A stretch of DNA of 64,000 bases from Deltaproteobacteria bacterium (GCA_016218915.1 JACRCQ010000062.1:1-64000); one strand, 5' to 3'; shown: positions 1 through 9,121, counted from the stretch's first letter. Notes: generated from the sequence alone by a model not told the origin. Made by a program: numbers and translations.

Positions 1-82
1 GACGCCTTGCTAATCCCACACACCGGAGCCTGTATGTCCCACGCGACGACAACGCACCCCCTCGGGACAACGGAGAAGGAAA

Positions 83-988
83 ATGCTCAACACGCTGCGC
101 TTCGGGATCGAGATCGAGACGGTGGGCCTGGGACGCGAAGGCCTCGCGAATGCCATCCAGAGCGTGGTTGGCGGAACCAAGATTGCCGACTACCGAAGCT
201 GGAAGATCGTAGACGCCAAGGGCCGCAGCTGGAGGGTGGTGCCGGATGGTTCGCTGAGCGGCGGCGAGCAGAGCGGGGAGATCGTAAGCCCGGTCCTCGG
301 CTACGACGATATCGACGAGCTTCAGCAGGTGGTTCGGGCAGTGCGCAACGCGGGCGGACGCTCCGACCAGAGTTGCGGAATCCACGTCCACATTGACGGG
401 AGCCGCTTCGACGCGCGCGGGGTGACGAACCTGGTCAAGATGGTCCACAAGCAGGAGCGCTTGATTGAGCAGGCGCTCGGGATCAGCGAAACCCGCCTCG
501 CGCGCTACTGCCGCCCGGTCGACGCGGAGTTCATCCGCCGCCTCGAGAGCCGCCGCCCGCGCACGATGCAGGAAGTCAGCGACGCCTGGTACGGGCGCCG
601 CAACGCGAACCCCGATCGCTACGATTCAAGCCGCTACCACGGGCTCAACCTCAACAGCCTCTTCTTTCGCGGAACGATCGAGCTGAGGTTCTTCAACGGG
701 ACGACGCACGCGGGCGAGATCAAGTCCTACATTCAATTCGCTCTCGCGCTCGCCGCCAAGGCGCTCGGGTCGAAGGCAGCGTCGAGCCGCCGCCGCGAAT
801 ACAACGCAGCGACTTCGAAGTACGACATGAGGGTCTGGCTCCTCGGCCTCGGGATGATTGGAGACGAGTTCAAGACAGCCCGGCTGCATCTGCTCAAGAA
901 GCTCGGCGGCTCCGCCGCTTGGAAGGGCGAGCGCCGCGATCGCGCCCAGGGCGACCAGCCCGCAACCCAGGAGGAACGTGCCGCATAA
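83..988 (+). CDS. Amidoligase (COOH-NH2 ligase) family enzyme
   Basis: A 301-residue protein of the Amidoligase_2 type, a family related to glutamine synthetase and glutamate-cysteine ligase that is thought to form amide or isopeptide bonds using ATP. Visible family motifs are FGIEIET near the N-terminus (metal-binding acidic pair), CGIHVHIDG near residue 95, and GTIELRFFNGTTHAGEIKSY around residues 195-214. The ATG is preceded by a good GGAGAAGGA ribosome site. It heads a same-strand cluster with two gamma-glutamylcyclotransferase-like genes, which suggests making and then breaking of a gamma-glutamyl or similar amide. The substrate is unknown. The C-terminus is basic and GC-rich and may be poorly conserved. 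Confidence 0.85.
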   Translation: MLNTLRFGIEIETVGLGREGLANAIQSVVGGTKIADYRSWKIVDAKGRSWRVVPDGSLSGGEQSGEIVSPVLGYDDIDELQQVVRAVRNAGGRSDQSCGIHVHIDGSRFDARGVTNLVKMVHKQERLIEQALGISETRLARYCRPVDAEFIRRLESRRPRTMQEVSDAWYGRRNANPDRYDSSRYHGLNLNSLFFRGTIELRFFNGTTHAGEIKSYIQFALALAAKALGSKAASSRRREYNAATSKYDMRVWLLGLGMIGDEFKTARLHLLKKLGGSAAWKGERRDRAQGDQPATQEERAA

Positions 989-1001
989 CGCAATAGCCCG
1001 G

Positions 1002-1023
1002 GGGGGCCCGGCCGCGGGCCCCC
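1002..1023. repeat. GC-only perfect hairpin
   Basis: A 9-bp perfect inverted repeat (GGGGGCCCG, tetraloop GCCG, then the complement) directly after the amidoligase stop. There is no T-tract, so it is not a canonical intrinsic terminator; it may stabilise the 3' end or be a Rho-independent-like pause. Confidence 0.5.
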
Positions 1024-1091
1024 AAGCCAGGCCGCAAGTTCTGCTGAGGCCCTGATTCGGGCATCACGCAGAATCCTCGAAGAACTCGCAG

Positions 1092-1113
1092 GCCCTGATA
1101 CGTACATCAGGGC
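1092..1113. repeat. Inverted repeat in the amidoligase-downstream intergenic
   Basis: Arms GCCCTGAT and ATCAGGGC flank ACGTAC, a perfect 8-bp dyad about 50 bp before the next gene. It could be an operator or an mRNA hairpin between the first and second genes of the cluster. Nothing else is recognisable in this gap. Confidence 0.4.
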
Positions 1114-1162
1114 AGCGACGTTCGGGGAGCGAGAATCCTCGGGGATGTTTTGGAGGCGATAG

Positions 1163-1507
1163 TTGGAACACCACCCGCATGTACATCTGGCCATGAAGAC
1201 GAACAGCGCAATCAGCAAGACGCCCGAAAACGCCAACATCAGCGTATCCCTTGCCCACAGCCGCTACGGGACGCCGCAGCCGCAGGTCGAGATTCGCTAC
1301 CCGCGCGGGACGCACTACCGCGTAGTGCGCGCCGCCCTCTACGCGCTTGCCGCGAAGCTCGAGACCGCGACGCCGGTCGGGGACAACTGGGTCGTCGAAG
1401 TCGACGCTTTCGGCGACGAGATGGGGCGGGTGTACCTCGAGCTGGTGAAGGCCGACGCAGCCGAAACCAAGCGCGGGCTCGAGCTGCTCCGAAAGGTGGT
1501 GGGCTGA
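1163..1507 (+). CDS. Hypothetical protein in amidoligase cluster
   Basis: A 114-residue protein of no recognised family, of mixed alpha/beta composition with a C-terminal stretch rich in charged residues. A TTG start is chosen because GGAGG lies six bases upstream; an internal ATG at 1193 would shorten it by ten residues but lacks as good a ribosome site. It lies between the amidoligase and the cyclotransferases on the same strand, so it may be part of the same pathway, but no function can be read from its sequence. Confidence 0.6.
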   Translation: MEHHPHVHLAMKTNSAISKTPENANISVSLAHSRYGTPQPQVEIRYPRGTHYRVVRAALYALAAKLETATPVGDNWVVEVDAFGDEMGRVYLELVKADAAETKRGLELLRKVVG

Positions 1508-1616
1508 CCGAGCCAGGGGGCAGGGGCGCCAAGCGCGCGCCTGCCCTCGACTTGTCGCGAACCAGAAGCAATCATGCTACGCGGGCAGGGAGCCCGCCGA
1601 CGCGGGAGAAACGAAC

Positions 1617-2057
1617 GTGCTCTACTTTGCCTATGGCTCGAATCTCAACGAAGCGCAGATGCGCGAGCGCTGCCCAAGCGCCGTGCGCGGTCCGCGCGCC
1701 CTCCTTCGCGGCTACGCGCTGACGTTCGGCGGGTTCAGCCACCGATGGGGCGGCGCGGTGGCCAGCGTCATCCGCGCGCAGGGAGCCGAAGTGCACGGGC
1801 TCCTCTACGCCATCGACGCCGAGGACATCGCGGCGCTCGACCGCTGCGAAGGCCACCCCTTCGCGTATGAGCGGGTGGAGCGCATCGTCGTCGACGAGGA
1901 GGGCCGCCGCCGGCGCGTGCACCTCTACCTCCAGCCCGAGGAGGGCTTCGAGCCGTGGGAGCCCGCCCCCGACTACTACGCGGTCCTGCGGCGCGCGTAC
2001 GCCCGCTTGGGCTTCGATCGGAGGCGGCTGGCTGCCGCAGCGCGGGTGGCGGCATGA
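1617..2057 (+). CDS. Gamma-glutamylcyclotransferase-like protein (AIG2/GGCT fold), copy 1
   Basis: A 146-residue protein starting at a GTG with the hallmark YFAYGSNLN at its N-terminus and LDRCEGHPFAYERV near residue 75, which contains the catalytic Glu of GGCT enzymes. Such enzymes cleave gamma-glutamyl amides by forming 5-oxoproline. The last codons overlap the next gene by ATGA, so the two are translationally coupled. In this context it may hydrolyse or edit the product of the upstream amidoligase. The natural substrate cannot be inferred. Confidence 0.85.
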   Translation: MLYFAYGSNLNEAQMRERCPSAVRGPRALLRGYALTFGGFSHRWGGAVASVIRAQGAEVHGLLYAIDAEDIAALDRCEGHPFAYERVERIVVDEEGRRRRVHLYLQPEEGFEPWEPAPDYYAVLRRAYARLGFDRRRLAAAARVAA

Positions 2058-2452
2058 AGCGCGACGTGAGCCAACGTGGGGCCAGCACGCGCGTGTTCGT
2101 CTACGGGTCGCTCCTGCAGGGCGAGGGGAACCACGACCTCCTCGCCCGCGCCGAGTTCCTTGGCCCGGCGCGCACACCGCCGCGCTTTGCGCTCTACGAC
2201 CTGGGCGGCTTCCCCGGCCTCGTCGCTGGCGGCGAGCACGCCGTCGAGGGAGAAGTGTACATCGTCGGGCCGGACACCCTGGCCCGCTTGGATCAGCTCG
2301 AAGGCCATCCCCGGTTCTACCGGCGCGCTCCGATCGCCCTCGAGGACGGCTCCACCGTCGAAACCTACCTGCTGCCCCGTGATCGCGTCGTCGGACGCCC
2401 GGTGATCACGTCGGGCAGCTGGCGCGCGCGCCGGAGAGAGAGAGTCGCATGA
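2054..2452 (+). CDS. Gamma-glutamylcyclotransferase-like protein, copy 2
   Basis: A 132-residue second GGCT-fold protein with VFVYGSLLQGEGNH at the N-terminus and LDQLEGHPRFYRR near residue 82, including the catalytic Glu. It is clearly diverged from copy 1 (YGSLL instead of YGSNL), placing it in the YtfP-like branch rather than a recent tandem duplicate. The ATG overlaps the previous stop by 4 bp, and its own stop overlaps the next start by 4 bp. Two distinct cyclotransferases next to one ligase imply two amide products or a two-step route. Confidence 0.85.
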   Translation: MKRDVSQRGASTRVFVYGSLLQGEGNHDLLARAEFLGPARTPPRFALYDLGGFPGLVAGGEHAVEGEVYIVGPDTLARLDQLEGHPRFYRRAPIALEDGSTVETYLLPRDRVVGRPVITSGSWRARRRERVA

Positions 2453-2691
2453 ACATCGTGATGCGTGATGGCCGCGTCTTCCGCGGCACCGCGGTGCAGA
2501 TCGTCAAGGCGATGCAGGACATCGCTTTCGGTGTCGAGCAGTTCACGCTCCCCGAGTACATCGACTGGGTGGTGCAGAACGCTGCGAAGTTCGAGGAGGT
2601 CGAGCTCAAGATCGCGGGCGAGACCGACGAGGAGAAGGCGGCGGCGTTGGTGGCGGAGATGATCAGGACGGGGTTGACCAGGAAGATGTGA
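2449..2691 (+). CDS. Small hypothetical protein, last gene of amidoligase cluster
   Basis: An 80-residue acidic protein, largely helical by composition, with no recognised domain. It is coupled to the preceding GGCT gene through an ATGA overlap, so it is almost certainly translated with it. It could be an accessory factor or a substrate carrying a modified residue, but this is speculation. A convergent response regulator gene ends nine bases beyond its stop. Confidence 0.7.
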   Translation: MNIVMRDGRVFRGTAVQIVKAMQDIAFGVEQFTLPEYIDWVVQNAAKFEEVELKIAGETDEEKAAALVAEMIRTGLTRKM

Positions 2692-2699
2692 CTGCCAGC

Positions 2700-3371
2700 T
2701 CAGGCCCCCTCGACCCGGAATCGATACCCCTGGCCCCGGATGGTTTCGATCTTCGACGCCGCATCGCCGAGCTTCACGCGGATGTTCCGAATGTGCACGT
2801 CAATGACATTGGAGCCGGGATCGTGATGCATTTCCCACACGCGGTCCAGCATCATCGACCGGCTCACGACGCGGCCCGCATTTCGGACAAGTAGTTCAAG
2901 CAGAGCGAACTCTCGCCCGGACAGGTGCAGCCGAGCTCCAAGCAGAAATGCAGCGCGTTGCTCGACCCGGAGTTCCAGGCCGCCCGCCACGACCCTCCCC
3001 TCCGCGAATCTCTGGCTCCTCCGAAGCGCCACCCGAATGCGCGCCAGCAGCTCAGGAAGCGCGAAGGGTCTCGTCAGATAGTCATCCGCGCCCGCATCGA
3101 GCGCGGCGACTTTCTCTCGCACATCGTTGCGTGCACTCAGAATCAAAACAGGCGTCCTGCTCCCATTTCGTCTCACCCTCCTGCATACCCGAAGCCCATC
3201 GCATCCGGGCAGCGTCCATTGCAGCACCAGTACATCGTAGGGGAGCTCGATTGCATGCCGAAGCGCCGTCGCAACGGTCGCACAGGCGTCTACAACGTAC
3301 CCCTCCTTCGCGAGGGCGCGTACCAGGAATCGAAGCTTTCTTCGGTCACTCTCGAGCACCAGGATGTTCAT
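2700..3371 (-). CDS. OmpR-family response regulator lacking the phospho-acceptor Asp
   Basis: A 223-residue protein with an N-terminal receiver domain (about 1-115) and a C-terminal winged helix of the OmpR/PhoB type (about 128-223, ending GYRF). In the receiver the phospho-acceptor position reads VLVLQWTLPG, with Gln51 where Asp is expected, and the conserved Lys is Arg101 (LTRPF). One member of the acidic pocket is also changed (ESD for EDD), whereas Ser79 is kept. No kinase gene adjoins it. It is therefore probably an atypical, phosphorylation-independent regulator. The DNA-binding half looks intact. Confidence 0.88.
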   Translation of the reverse strand: MNILVLESDRRKLRFLVRALAKEGYVVDACATVATALRHAIELPYDVLVLQWTLPGCDGLRVCRRVRRNGSRTPVLILSARNDVREKVAALDAGADDYLTRPFALPELLARIRVALRRSQRFAEGRVVAGGLELRVEQRAAFLLGARLHLSGREFALLELLVRNAGRVVSRSMMLDRVWEMHHDPGSNVIDVHIRNIRVKLGDAASKIETIRGQGYRFRVEGA

Positions 3372-3416
3372 TGGTCACATGAGCCTCGCGCGACTGCTGC
3401 CAGGCAGGGAAGGGCA

Positions 3417-4715
3417 CTATTTCCCATCTCCATCCGCACCTGTGGTCGTAGCATCTGCTGGTATTCGAATGCGGATCGCCCGGACCCGGCGCGGTGAGGA
3501 GTCCACGACCTCCAACGTGATTCCCCCCTCCGACTGAATGGATTCGCCCGTAACGGGCACGCGCCCCGACAATTCCAGGACCAGACCGGCGAGCGTGCTC
3601 CAGGTTTCGCCTTCGGGCAGCTCGATGCCGAGCTCCCGGTTCACATCCCGGATAGGCGTGGTCCCGGCCACGATAGCGGAGCCGTCCAGTTCCTTCTTGA
3701 TGAGCATCGCTGCCCCAGGTGCGTACTCGCTGAAGATCTCTCCAACGAGCTCCTCGACGAGATCCTCCATCGTCACGATGCCTGACGTGCCGCCGTACTC
3801 GTCTACGACGATCGCGAACGGAAGGTGCTGAAGCTGCATCTGGTGGAGCAAGTCGACGGCCCTCATCGACTCCGGCACGAACCACGCGGGCCGGGTCACG
3901 TCCTCCAGCACGATGAGGCGCTGCTCCCATGCGACTGCAAGCAGGTCCCGAACGTTCACGTAACCGACCACGTTGTCGATACGGTCTTCGAAGATCGGCA
4001 TCCGGTTGTGCGTGTGCTCGAGCAGCAAGCGCCGGATCTCGTCCTGCGGCGCGCCCCTGGGAATCATCACGACGTCCTGTCTCGGCACCATCACGTCGGC
4101 CACGGAAAGCCCTGAAAAGTCGAGCGCTCTCGACGCGATCTCGCCCGCGGCGGGGTGAATCGAGCCGGCCTTGGCTGCCTCCTCGACCAGATCCTGAAGC
4201 TCCTCGGCGGAATGCCGCGTTTCTGTGAATGTGGTTCGATCACCGAACGGCCGGAGCACCACGTTCGCGCTCGCGCTCAAGAACCACACCAGCGGTCGCG
4301 AGAACCAGGAAAGCGCCGCCAGCGGTCTGGCCACGGAAATAGCGAATCGCTCCGCGCTTTTGAGCGCGAGAGACTTGGGCACGAGCTCTCCCAGCACGAT
4401 CGAGAGATAGGATATGAGACCTACAACGAGGGCGAGGGCGATAGCGCCTGCCTCGGCACGCAACCAGGAGACGCCTTCAAGAACCGGCCGGAGCCGGGCG
4501 GCGATCGACGCACCCCCGAAAGCTGCAGCTGTCGCCCCGACCACGGTGATGCCGATCTGAACCGTGGCGAGAAAGCGCTCGGGATCCTGTCGCAACTTGA
4601 GGACGGCCGCCGCCCCCCGGTGCCCTCCCTCCGCGAGTTCCTGGATACGCGCCTTTCGCAGCGCGACAACTGCGATCTCCGCCCCCGCGAAGAAACCGTT
4701 CGCGAGAATCAGCAA
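3417..4715 (-). CDS. HlyC/CorC-type (CNNM) membrane protein with CBS pair
   Basis: A 432-residue integral membrane protein: DUF21 membrane domain (about 1-180, with ILGELVPKSLAL), two CBS domains (about 200-315, including EYGGTSGIVTMEDLVEELVG), and a C-terminal CorC/HlyC transporter-associated domain. CNNM/CorC proteins are implicated in Mg2+ or Co2+ transport. The start is uncertain: the TTG at 4715 begins inside the first membrane helix, while in-frame coding continues to an ATT at 4742 that follows GGGAGGG, so the gene may use that rare start. It lies downstream of the metal-efflux operon on the same strand. Confidence 0.88.
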   Translation of the reverse strand: MLILANGFFAGAEIAVVALRKARIQELAEGGHRGAAAVLKLRQDPERFLATVQIGITVVGATAAAFGGASIAARLRPVLEGVSWLRAEAGAIALALVVGLISYLSIVLGELVPKSLALKSAERFAISVARPLAALSWFSRPLVWFLSASANVVLRPFGDRTTFTETRHSAEELQDLVEEAAKAGSIHPAAGEIASRALDFSGLSVADVMVPRQDVVMIPRGAPQDEIRRLLLEHTHNRMPIFEDRIDNVVGYVNVRDLLAVAWEQRLIVLEDVTRPAWFVPESMRAVDLLHQMQLQHLPFAIVVDEYGGTSGIVTMEDLVEELVGEIFSEYAPGAAMLIKKELDGSAIVAGTTPIRDVNRELGIELPEGETWSTLAGLVLELSGRVPVTGESIQSEGGITLEVVDSSPRRVRAIRIRIPADATTTGADGDGK

Positions 4716-4781
4716 GAGAATGATGGCAGCTTCGGTAAAAATGTGACCCTCCCTTGGCGGTGACTCACGCGGTTTCGCGTG

Positions 4782-6071
4782 CTACAGCGCCGCCGCCCTC
4801 CTCAGTTCCGAGTGCGCGACATGGAGTGCGGCCGAGAGCTCCACCATCCGCAGCTTGACGTCCCTGAGGCTCTGGTAGGCGTCGATCAGCTCGAACACAG
4901 ACAGCTTTGCTTCGCGGTAACCCGCTTCGGCCTCTTGGCGCATCGAGTCGCTCACTGTCGTGGAGCGTGCGAGGAATTGTTCATAAGCGCTCTGGCGTTT
5001 TGTCAGCTCAGCGTGGATGGCCGCGATCTCCTGAACAGCGGCGGCCCGTATGGCGGAGGCGAGCCAGGTGGTCTCATTCACCCGTGCACGCGCGGCCGGG
5101 ATTCGACCTTGCCCCCTGTCCAGCACGGGCAAGGGCACGATGATACCAAGGCTGAGGTCGGTCTGCAGCGGCGCCTGCCCGTATCCTCCACCCACACGCA
5201 CGCCGATGCCCGGAAAGACAGAGCGCTCCGCCGCATCGACATCGGCATCGGCGCTGCGAACCCGCCTGCGTGCAGCGATGAGTTGAGGCAGTCTGTCGTC
5301 GAGCCCGGTCGTCGCGGCCTGCAGCGCCGGCACCGTTGGAACCCGGCTGAAGTCAAACTCCGGCTGATCCCCCAGTTGCGGCGCTTCCGGCCCAATGGCA
5401 ATCCAAAGGGCGCCCCGACTTCGGGCGATATCCCCCTCGACGGATTGTAGACCCGCTTCCGCGTCTGCCAGCGCAATAGAGATCCGCGACTGATCGTAGC
5501 GAGGCGCAAACCCGCCCGAAAAGCGGCTTGTTACGATCTTCTCAGCCCGTTGCAGGTCTTCGAGGAAGGCTCGCATGATGCCCCTGCGCTGGACTGCGGC
5601 GGCGCACTCGATGAACGCGCGCTCCAACTCAGCGCGAAGCCCTCTCTCCACCGTCGCGACTTCCCATTCGGTAGCGGTCGCTTCTTCCTGCGCCGCCCGG
5701 CGGCGGGCCGACGGTGCGCCCGACAACTCCAAGAATTGGGTCACCCCAAAACTGGTGGCCCCATACCGATCATAGCTGGAGTTCCGCATCGCTCGCACAT
5801 GGGCCGCGTCCAGGATGGGATTGGTCCACAATCCCGCATTCACCGCCTCTGCGCGCATGGTGTGCACTCGCGATCGCGCAGCGAGCACGAGTGGATGCGA
5901 CCGCTTCATCGAAGCGACCGCGGACTCAAGCCGAATCGGGCCACTTCGCGCGACTGCCGTCGGCGGCGGGGCAGTGCCCTGAGCATACCCGGGGCGGACA
6001 ACCAGCATGGTCGCGAAAAGCGTCGTGACGACTGCGAAGCTTGCAGGATGGCGCAGCATGACGAACCTCAC
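4782..6071 (-). CDS. TolC-family outer-membrane channel of metal efflux system
   Basis: A 429-residue TolC/CzcC-type outer-membrane efflux protein. It has a signal peptide ending near PGYAQG and the two tandem OEP repeats with long helices, for example RRVRSADADVDAAERS and AGYREAKLSVFELIDAYQSL. It is predicted to form the outer-membrane duct for the RND pump encoded just upstream. The GTG start overlaps the pump stop by 4 bp (GTGA), so the two are translationally coupled; an ATG four codons further in is an alternative. Confidence 0.88.
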   Translation of the reverse strand: MRFVMLRHPASFAVVTTLFATMLVVRPGYAQGTAPPPTAVARSGPIRLESAVASMKRSHPLVLAARSRVHTMRAEAVNAGLWTNPILDAAHVRAMRNSSYDRYGATSFGVTQFLELSGAPSARRRAAQEEATATEWEVATVERGLRAELERAFIECAAAVQRRGIMRAFLEDLQRAEKIVTSRFSGGFAPRYDQSRISIALADAEAGLQSVEGDIARSRGALWIAIGPEAPQLGDQPEFDFSRVPTVPALQAATTGLDDRLPQLIAARRRVRSADADVDAAERSVFPGIGVRVGGGYGQAPLQTDLSLGIIVPLPVLDRGQGRIPAARARVNETTWLASAIRAAAVQEIAAIHAELTKRQSAYEQFLARSTTVSDSMRQEAEAGYREAKLSVFELIDAYQSLRDVKLRMVELSAALHVAHSELRRAAAL

Positions 6072-9000
6072 CGACGTGCAAACCGCTGAAGCAGCGAGAA
6101 GTACGCGCCGGGCAAAAGGAACAACACCGCGGGCACCCCGGCCACCAGACCCGCAATAATCGCGATGGCGAACGGCCGCTGCGTTTCGCTTCCCATCGCG
6201 TGCGAGAGCGCCGCAGGGACAAGTCCGAACAGCGCGATCGAGCTCGTGAGCATAACCGGCCGGAATGCGATCCCCACTCCGCCCGCGAGCGTGTCGGGCG
6301 CGCCCGCCGCGTGGTGCTCGTCAATCCGGGTGCACAACACGATTCCCGCCAGCACGAGCTGACCGAGGAGCGCAATGCAGCCCACGGCGCTGCTGACCGA
6401 GAAGTTCTCGCCCATCAGGCGAAGCCCGGCGACCGAGCCGATCACGCCAAACGGCAGCGTTGCCATGATGACTAGCACCGGAGAGAGCCTGCGGAAGTTC
6501 AAATACAGAATCCCGAAGATCGCCACCAGGGCAATCGGCAGCGCGAACGACAGTCTCCTCATCGCTCGCGCCTGGTTTTGGAATTCCCCACTCCAAGTGA
6601 CGTACGTGCCCTCCGGCGCCTGCATCCCGGCAAGCGCGCGTTTGGCGTCCTCCACCGTTCCTCCGAGGTCTCTGCCACGCACGTTGAATTTCACCGCAAC
6701 GAATCGCGAAAAGTCTTCCCGCCAGATCGACGTACGCCCTGTGGTCTGCCGAATCTTGGAGACCTCCCCCAGAGTGATTTTTCGATCGGCGGCACCGACC
6801 AGAAGCCCCGCCAGTTCATCGGGACTGCCGCGAAGGGAGTCGGGCAGCTTGATGGCTACACCGTATCGGCGCTCCCCCTCCCAGACCTCGGTGGCCGGTT
6901 CGGAGCCGAGCGCGACCTGGACGGTGCGTTGCACATCCTCGATGGCGAGCCCTCGCCGGGCTATCGCTTCACGGTCCACCTCGACCTGGAGCTGTGGGAT
7001 GTCTCCCGCCTGGTAGAGCGCGAGATCGGCCACCCCGCGAACCGGCCCCAGGCGCTGGACGACGACCTCGGCCAGCCGTGTCATCTGCTCCAGGTCCTCG
7101 CCGTGCACCTTGACGACTACCTGCCCGATGATCCCGGAGATGGTCTCAAAGACCCTATCGGTAATCGGTTGCGAGAAGTTGAATTGAACACCCGGGATCT
7201 CCGAGAGCGTTGTTCGCAGCTCCGCCTCGATTTCGTGGCGAGTCATTCCAGGTCGCCATTGCGACTCTTGCGTCAGCGGGACGAAGAACTCCGCGTTGAA
7301 GGATCCCTCGGCCTGGGTGGCGGCTTCTGGCCGCCCTATGTGGGAAAGGACATCAACCGCCTCGGGCAGCTGAAGGATGCGCTCACGAATCTCGTGCGTG
7401 TGGATCTTGGTCTGGTCGAGGCTGATGGTCGATGGAAACGTCGCAGTGATGTAGAATCCCCCTTCGTTCAGCTCGGGAAGGAACTCGTTGCCGATTCCGC
7501 GCGCGTAGAAGCCCCCAATGGCCAGCACCAGCGGGGCGATGACGAATGCGAATACCCGCCGGCGATAGACGATTCCAACGATCGACTGGTAGCGTGCCCG
7601 CAGCCAGTCGAGCCACCGCGACTCGACATGCTTGACCTTCTCCGGAAGCAGCAACTCCTCCAGCGCGGGGACAACCATCGTCGCGCAAATGAGGGCCCCG
7701 AGCAGCGCGAAGGCGTACGTGTAGGCCATGGGGGCGAAGATCCGCCCCTCCGTGCGCTGCAGGGAGAAGATGGGAAGCAGCGCAGTGATGATCAATATCA
7801 TCGCGAAGCCGACCGGGCGCGCAACGGTGTGAGCCACCTTTTCGATCGTGCCCCGCTTCCCATCCGCAATTGCGTCCTTCGCGGAGAGCGCGTGCAGCGT
7901 CGCCTCCACGACGATCACGGCGCCATCCACGAGGATTCCGAAATCTATTGCCCCGAGCGAGATCAGGTTGGCGGGTAGCCCCAAGAGCCGCAGGCCGATG
8001 AATGCAGACAGCAGCGACAGCGGTATCACCGTGGCAATCACCAGCACGCCACGAGCCGAGCGCAGGAACAAGTACAGGATGAATACGACGAGGAGCGCGC
8101 CCTCCAGCATGTTCTTCGACACGGTGGAAAGCGTCGCGTCGACCAGATTCGTTCGGTCGTAGAACGTGTCGATTCGGACATCCTTGGGCAGGACTTCCGC
8201 ATTCAGTTGCGTGATGCGTTCGCGGAGCGCGTCCAGCACGACGCTCGGGTTCTCTCCGCGACGGAGCATGACAATCCCTTCTACGACCTCATCCTCGTGC
8301 CCGCGGCCCACGGAGCCTCGGCGAGGCGTGGAACCTTCGACGATGTCCGCTACGTCCCTTACTCGAATCGGAACGCCGTCCACTTCTTTGACGACCGCCA
8401 GGCCGATGTCACTCGGCAAGCGGACTGCTCCGAGCCCCCGGACGACAAACTCCTGATCACCCGCCGCGACGTAGCCTCCGCCGGCGTTCGAATTCGCGCG
8501 GCTCAGGGCTTCGTGCACCTCTTGAAGGGACACGCCCGCAGCAGCCAGTCGCGTCGGATCCACGCGCGCCTGGTATTGGCGCTGGAATCCCCCGAAGGTC
8601 CAGACGTCGGCAACTCCTTGTACCGCCCTGAGCCGGCGCTCCACCACGAAGTCGTTGATGGATCGAAGGTCACGGAGCGAACGGTTCCCCCGCAACGTGT
8701 AGCGGTAAATCTGTCCGACGGGCGTTGCTTGCGGCCCCATGATCGTCGAAGCTGTGTCGGGCAGCGTGGCATCCCGAAGCCTCTCCGCTACATGGGTCCG
8801 AAGCTGGAAATCGGTGGTTCCCTCTGCAAAGGTGAGCGTGACCAGCGAGAGCCCAAATACGGAGACGGAGCGAAGGTCGATCAGATTGGGGGTGCCCGCC
8901 AGCACGCGCTCGAGCTCGACGGTCACGCGTTTCTCCACCTCCTCGGCGGATTGGCCCGGGTACAGCCCCACGACCTCCACCATCGGATCCGTCACGTCAG

Positions 9001-9118
9001 GGAAGGCCTCGATGGGGAGCGACCGGAACGCCTGAACGCCGACAATCGATAGTATCAGCGTCGCGAGGAGGACCAGATGCCAACGTGCCGTTGCGAATCG
9101 GGCGAGTGCTTGGAACAT
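6068..9118 (-). CDS. CzcA/CusA-family heavy-metal RND efflux pump
   Basis: A 1016-residue inner-membrane RND proton antiporter. It shows the HME-family signature in the fourth membrane helix, IDFGILVDGAVIVVE, with the two acidic residues that carry protons, the N-terminal FPDVTDPMVEV element and two large periplasmic loops, for a full-length 12-helix pump. HME-RND pumps export Co, Zn, Cd, Ni, Cu or Ag from the periplasm or cytoplasm. The metal cannot be fixed from sequence alone. The gene starts three bases after the adaptor stop and overlaps the channel gene downstream. Confidence 0.93.
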   Translation of the reverse strand: MFQALARFATARWHLVLLATLILSIVGVQAFRSLPIEAFPDVTDPMVEVVGLYPGQSAEEVEKRVTVELERVLAGTPNLIDLRSVSVFGLSLVTLTFAEGTTDFQLRTHVAERLRDATLPDTASTIMGPQATPVGQIYRYTLRGNRSLRDLRSINDFVVERRLRAVQGVADVWTFGGFQRQYQARVDPTRLAAAGVSLQEVHEALSRANSNAGGGYVAAGDQEFVVRGLGAVRLPSDIGLAVVKEVDGVPIRVRDVADIVEGSTPRRGSVGRGHEDEVVEGIVMLRRGENPSVVLDALRERITQLNAEVLPKDVRIDTFYDRTNLVDATLSTVSKNMLEGALLVVFILYLFLRSARGVLVIATVIPLSLLSAFIGLRLLGLPANLISLGAIDFGILVDGAVIVVEATLHALSAKDAIADGKRGTIEKVAHTVARPVGFAMILIITALLPIFSLQRTEGRIFAPMAYTYAFALLGALICATMVVPALEELLLPEKVKHVESRWLDWLRARYQSIVGIVYRRRVFAFVIAPLVLAIGGFYARGIGNEFLPELNEGGFYITATFPSTISLDQTKIHTHEIRERILQLPEAVDVLSHIGRPEAATQAEGSFNAEFFVPLTQESQWRPGMTRHEIEAELRTTLSEIPGVQFNFSQPITDRVFETISGIIGQVVVKVHGEDLEQMTRLAEVVVQRLGPVRGVADLALYQAGDIPQLQVEVDREAIARRGLAIEDVQRTVQVALGSEPATEVWEGERRYGVAIKLPDSLRGSPDELAGLLVGAADRKITLGEVSKIRQTTGRTSIWREDFSRFVAVKFNVRGRDLGGTVEDAKRALAGMQAPEGTYVTWSGEFQNQARAMRRLSFALPIALVAIFGILYLNFRRLSPVLVIMATLPFGVIGSVAGLRLMGENFSVSSAVGCIALLGQLVLAGIVLCTRIDEHHAAGAPDTLAGGVGIAFRPVMLTSSIALFGLVPAALSHAMGSETQRPFAIAIIAGLVAGVPAVLFLLPGAYFSLLQRFARR

Positions 9119-9121
9119 CGC

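Noticed and set aside
1002..1023. Intrinsic terminator after amidoligase
   Set aside because: Strong stem but no T-tract; listed as a hairpin only.
6578..7978. 466-codon plus-strand open frame opposite the RND pump gene
   Set aside because: It is antisense to a gene with clear CzcA motifs; its translation is His/Arg/Asp-rich and without any family. Long antisense frames are common in GC-rich DNA.
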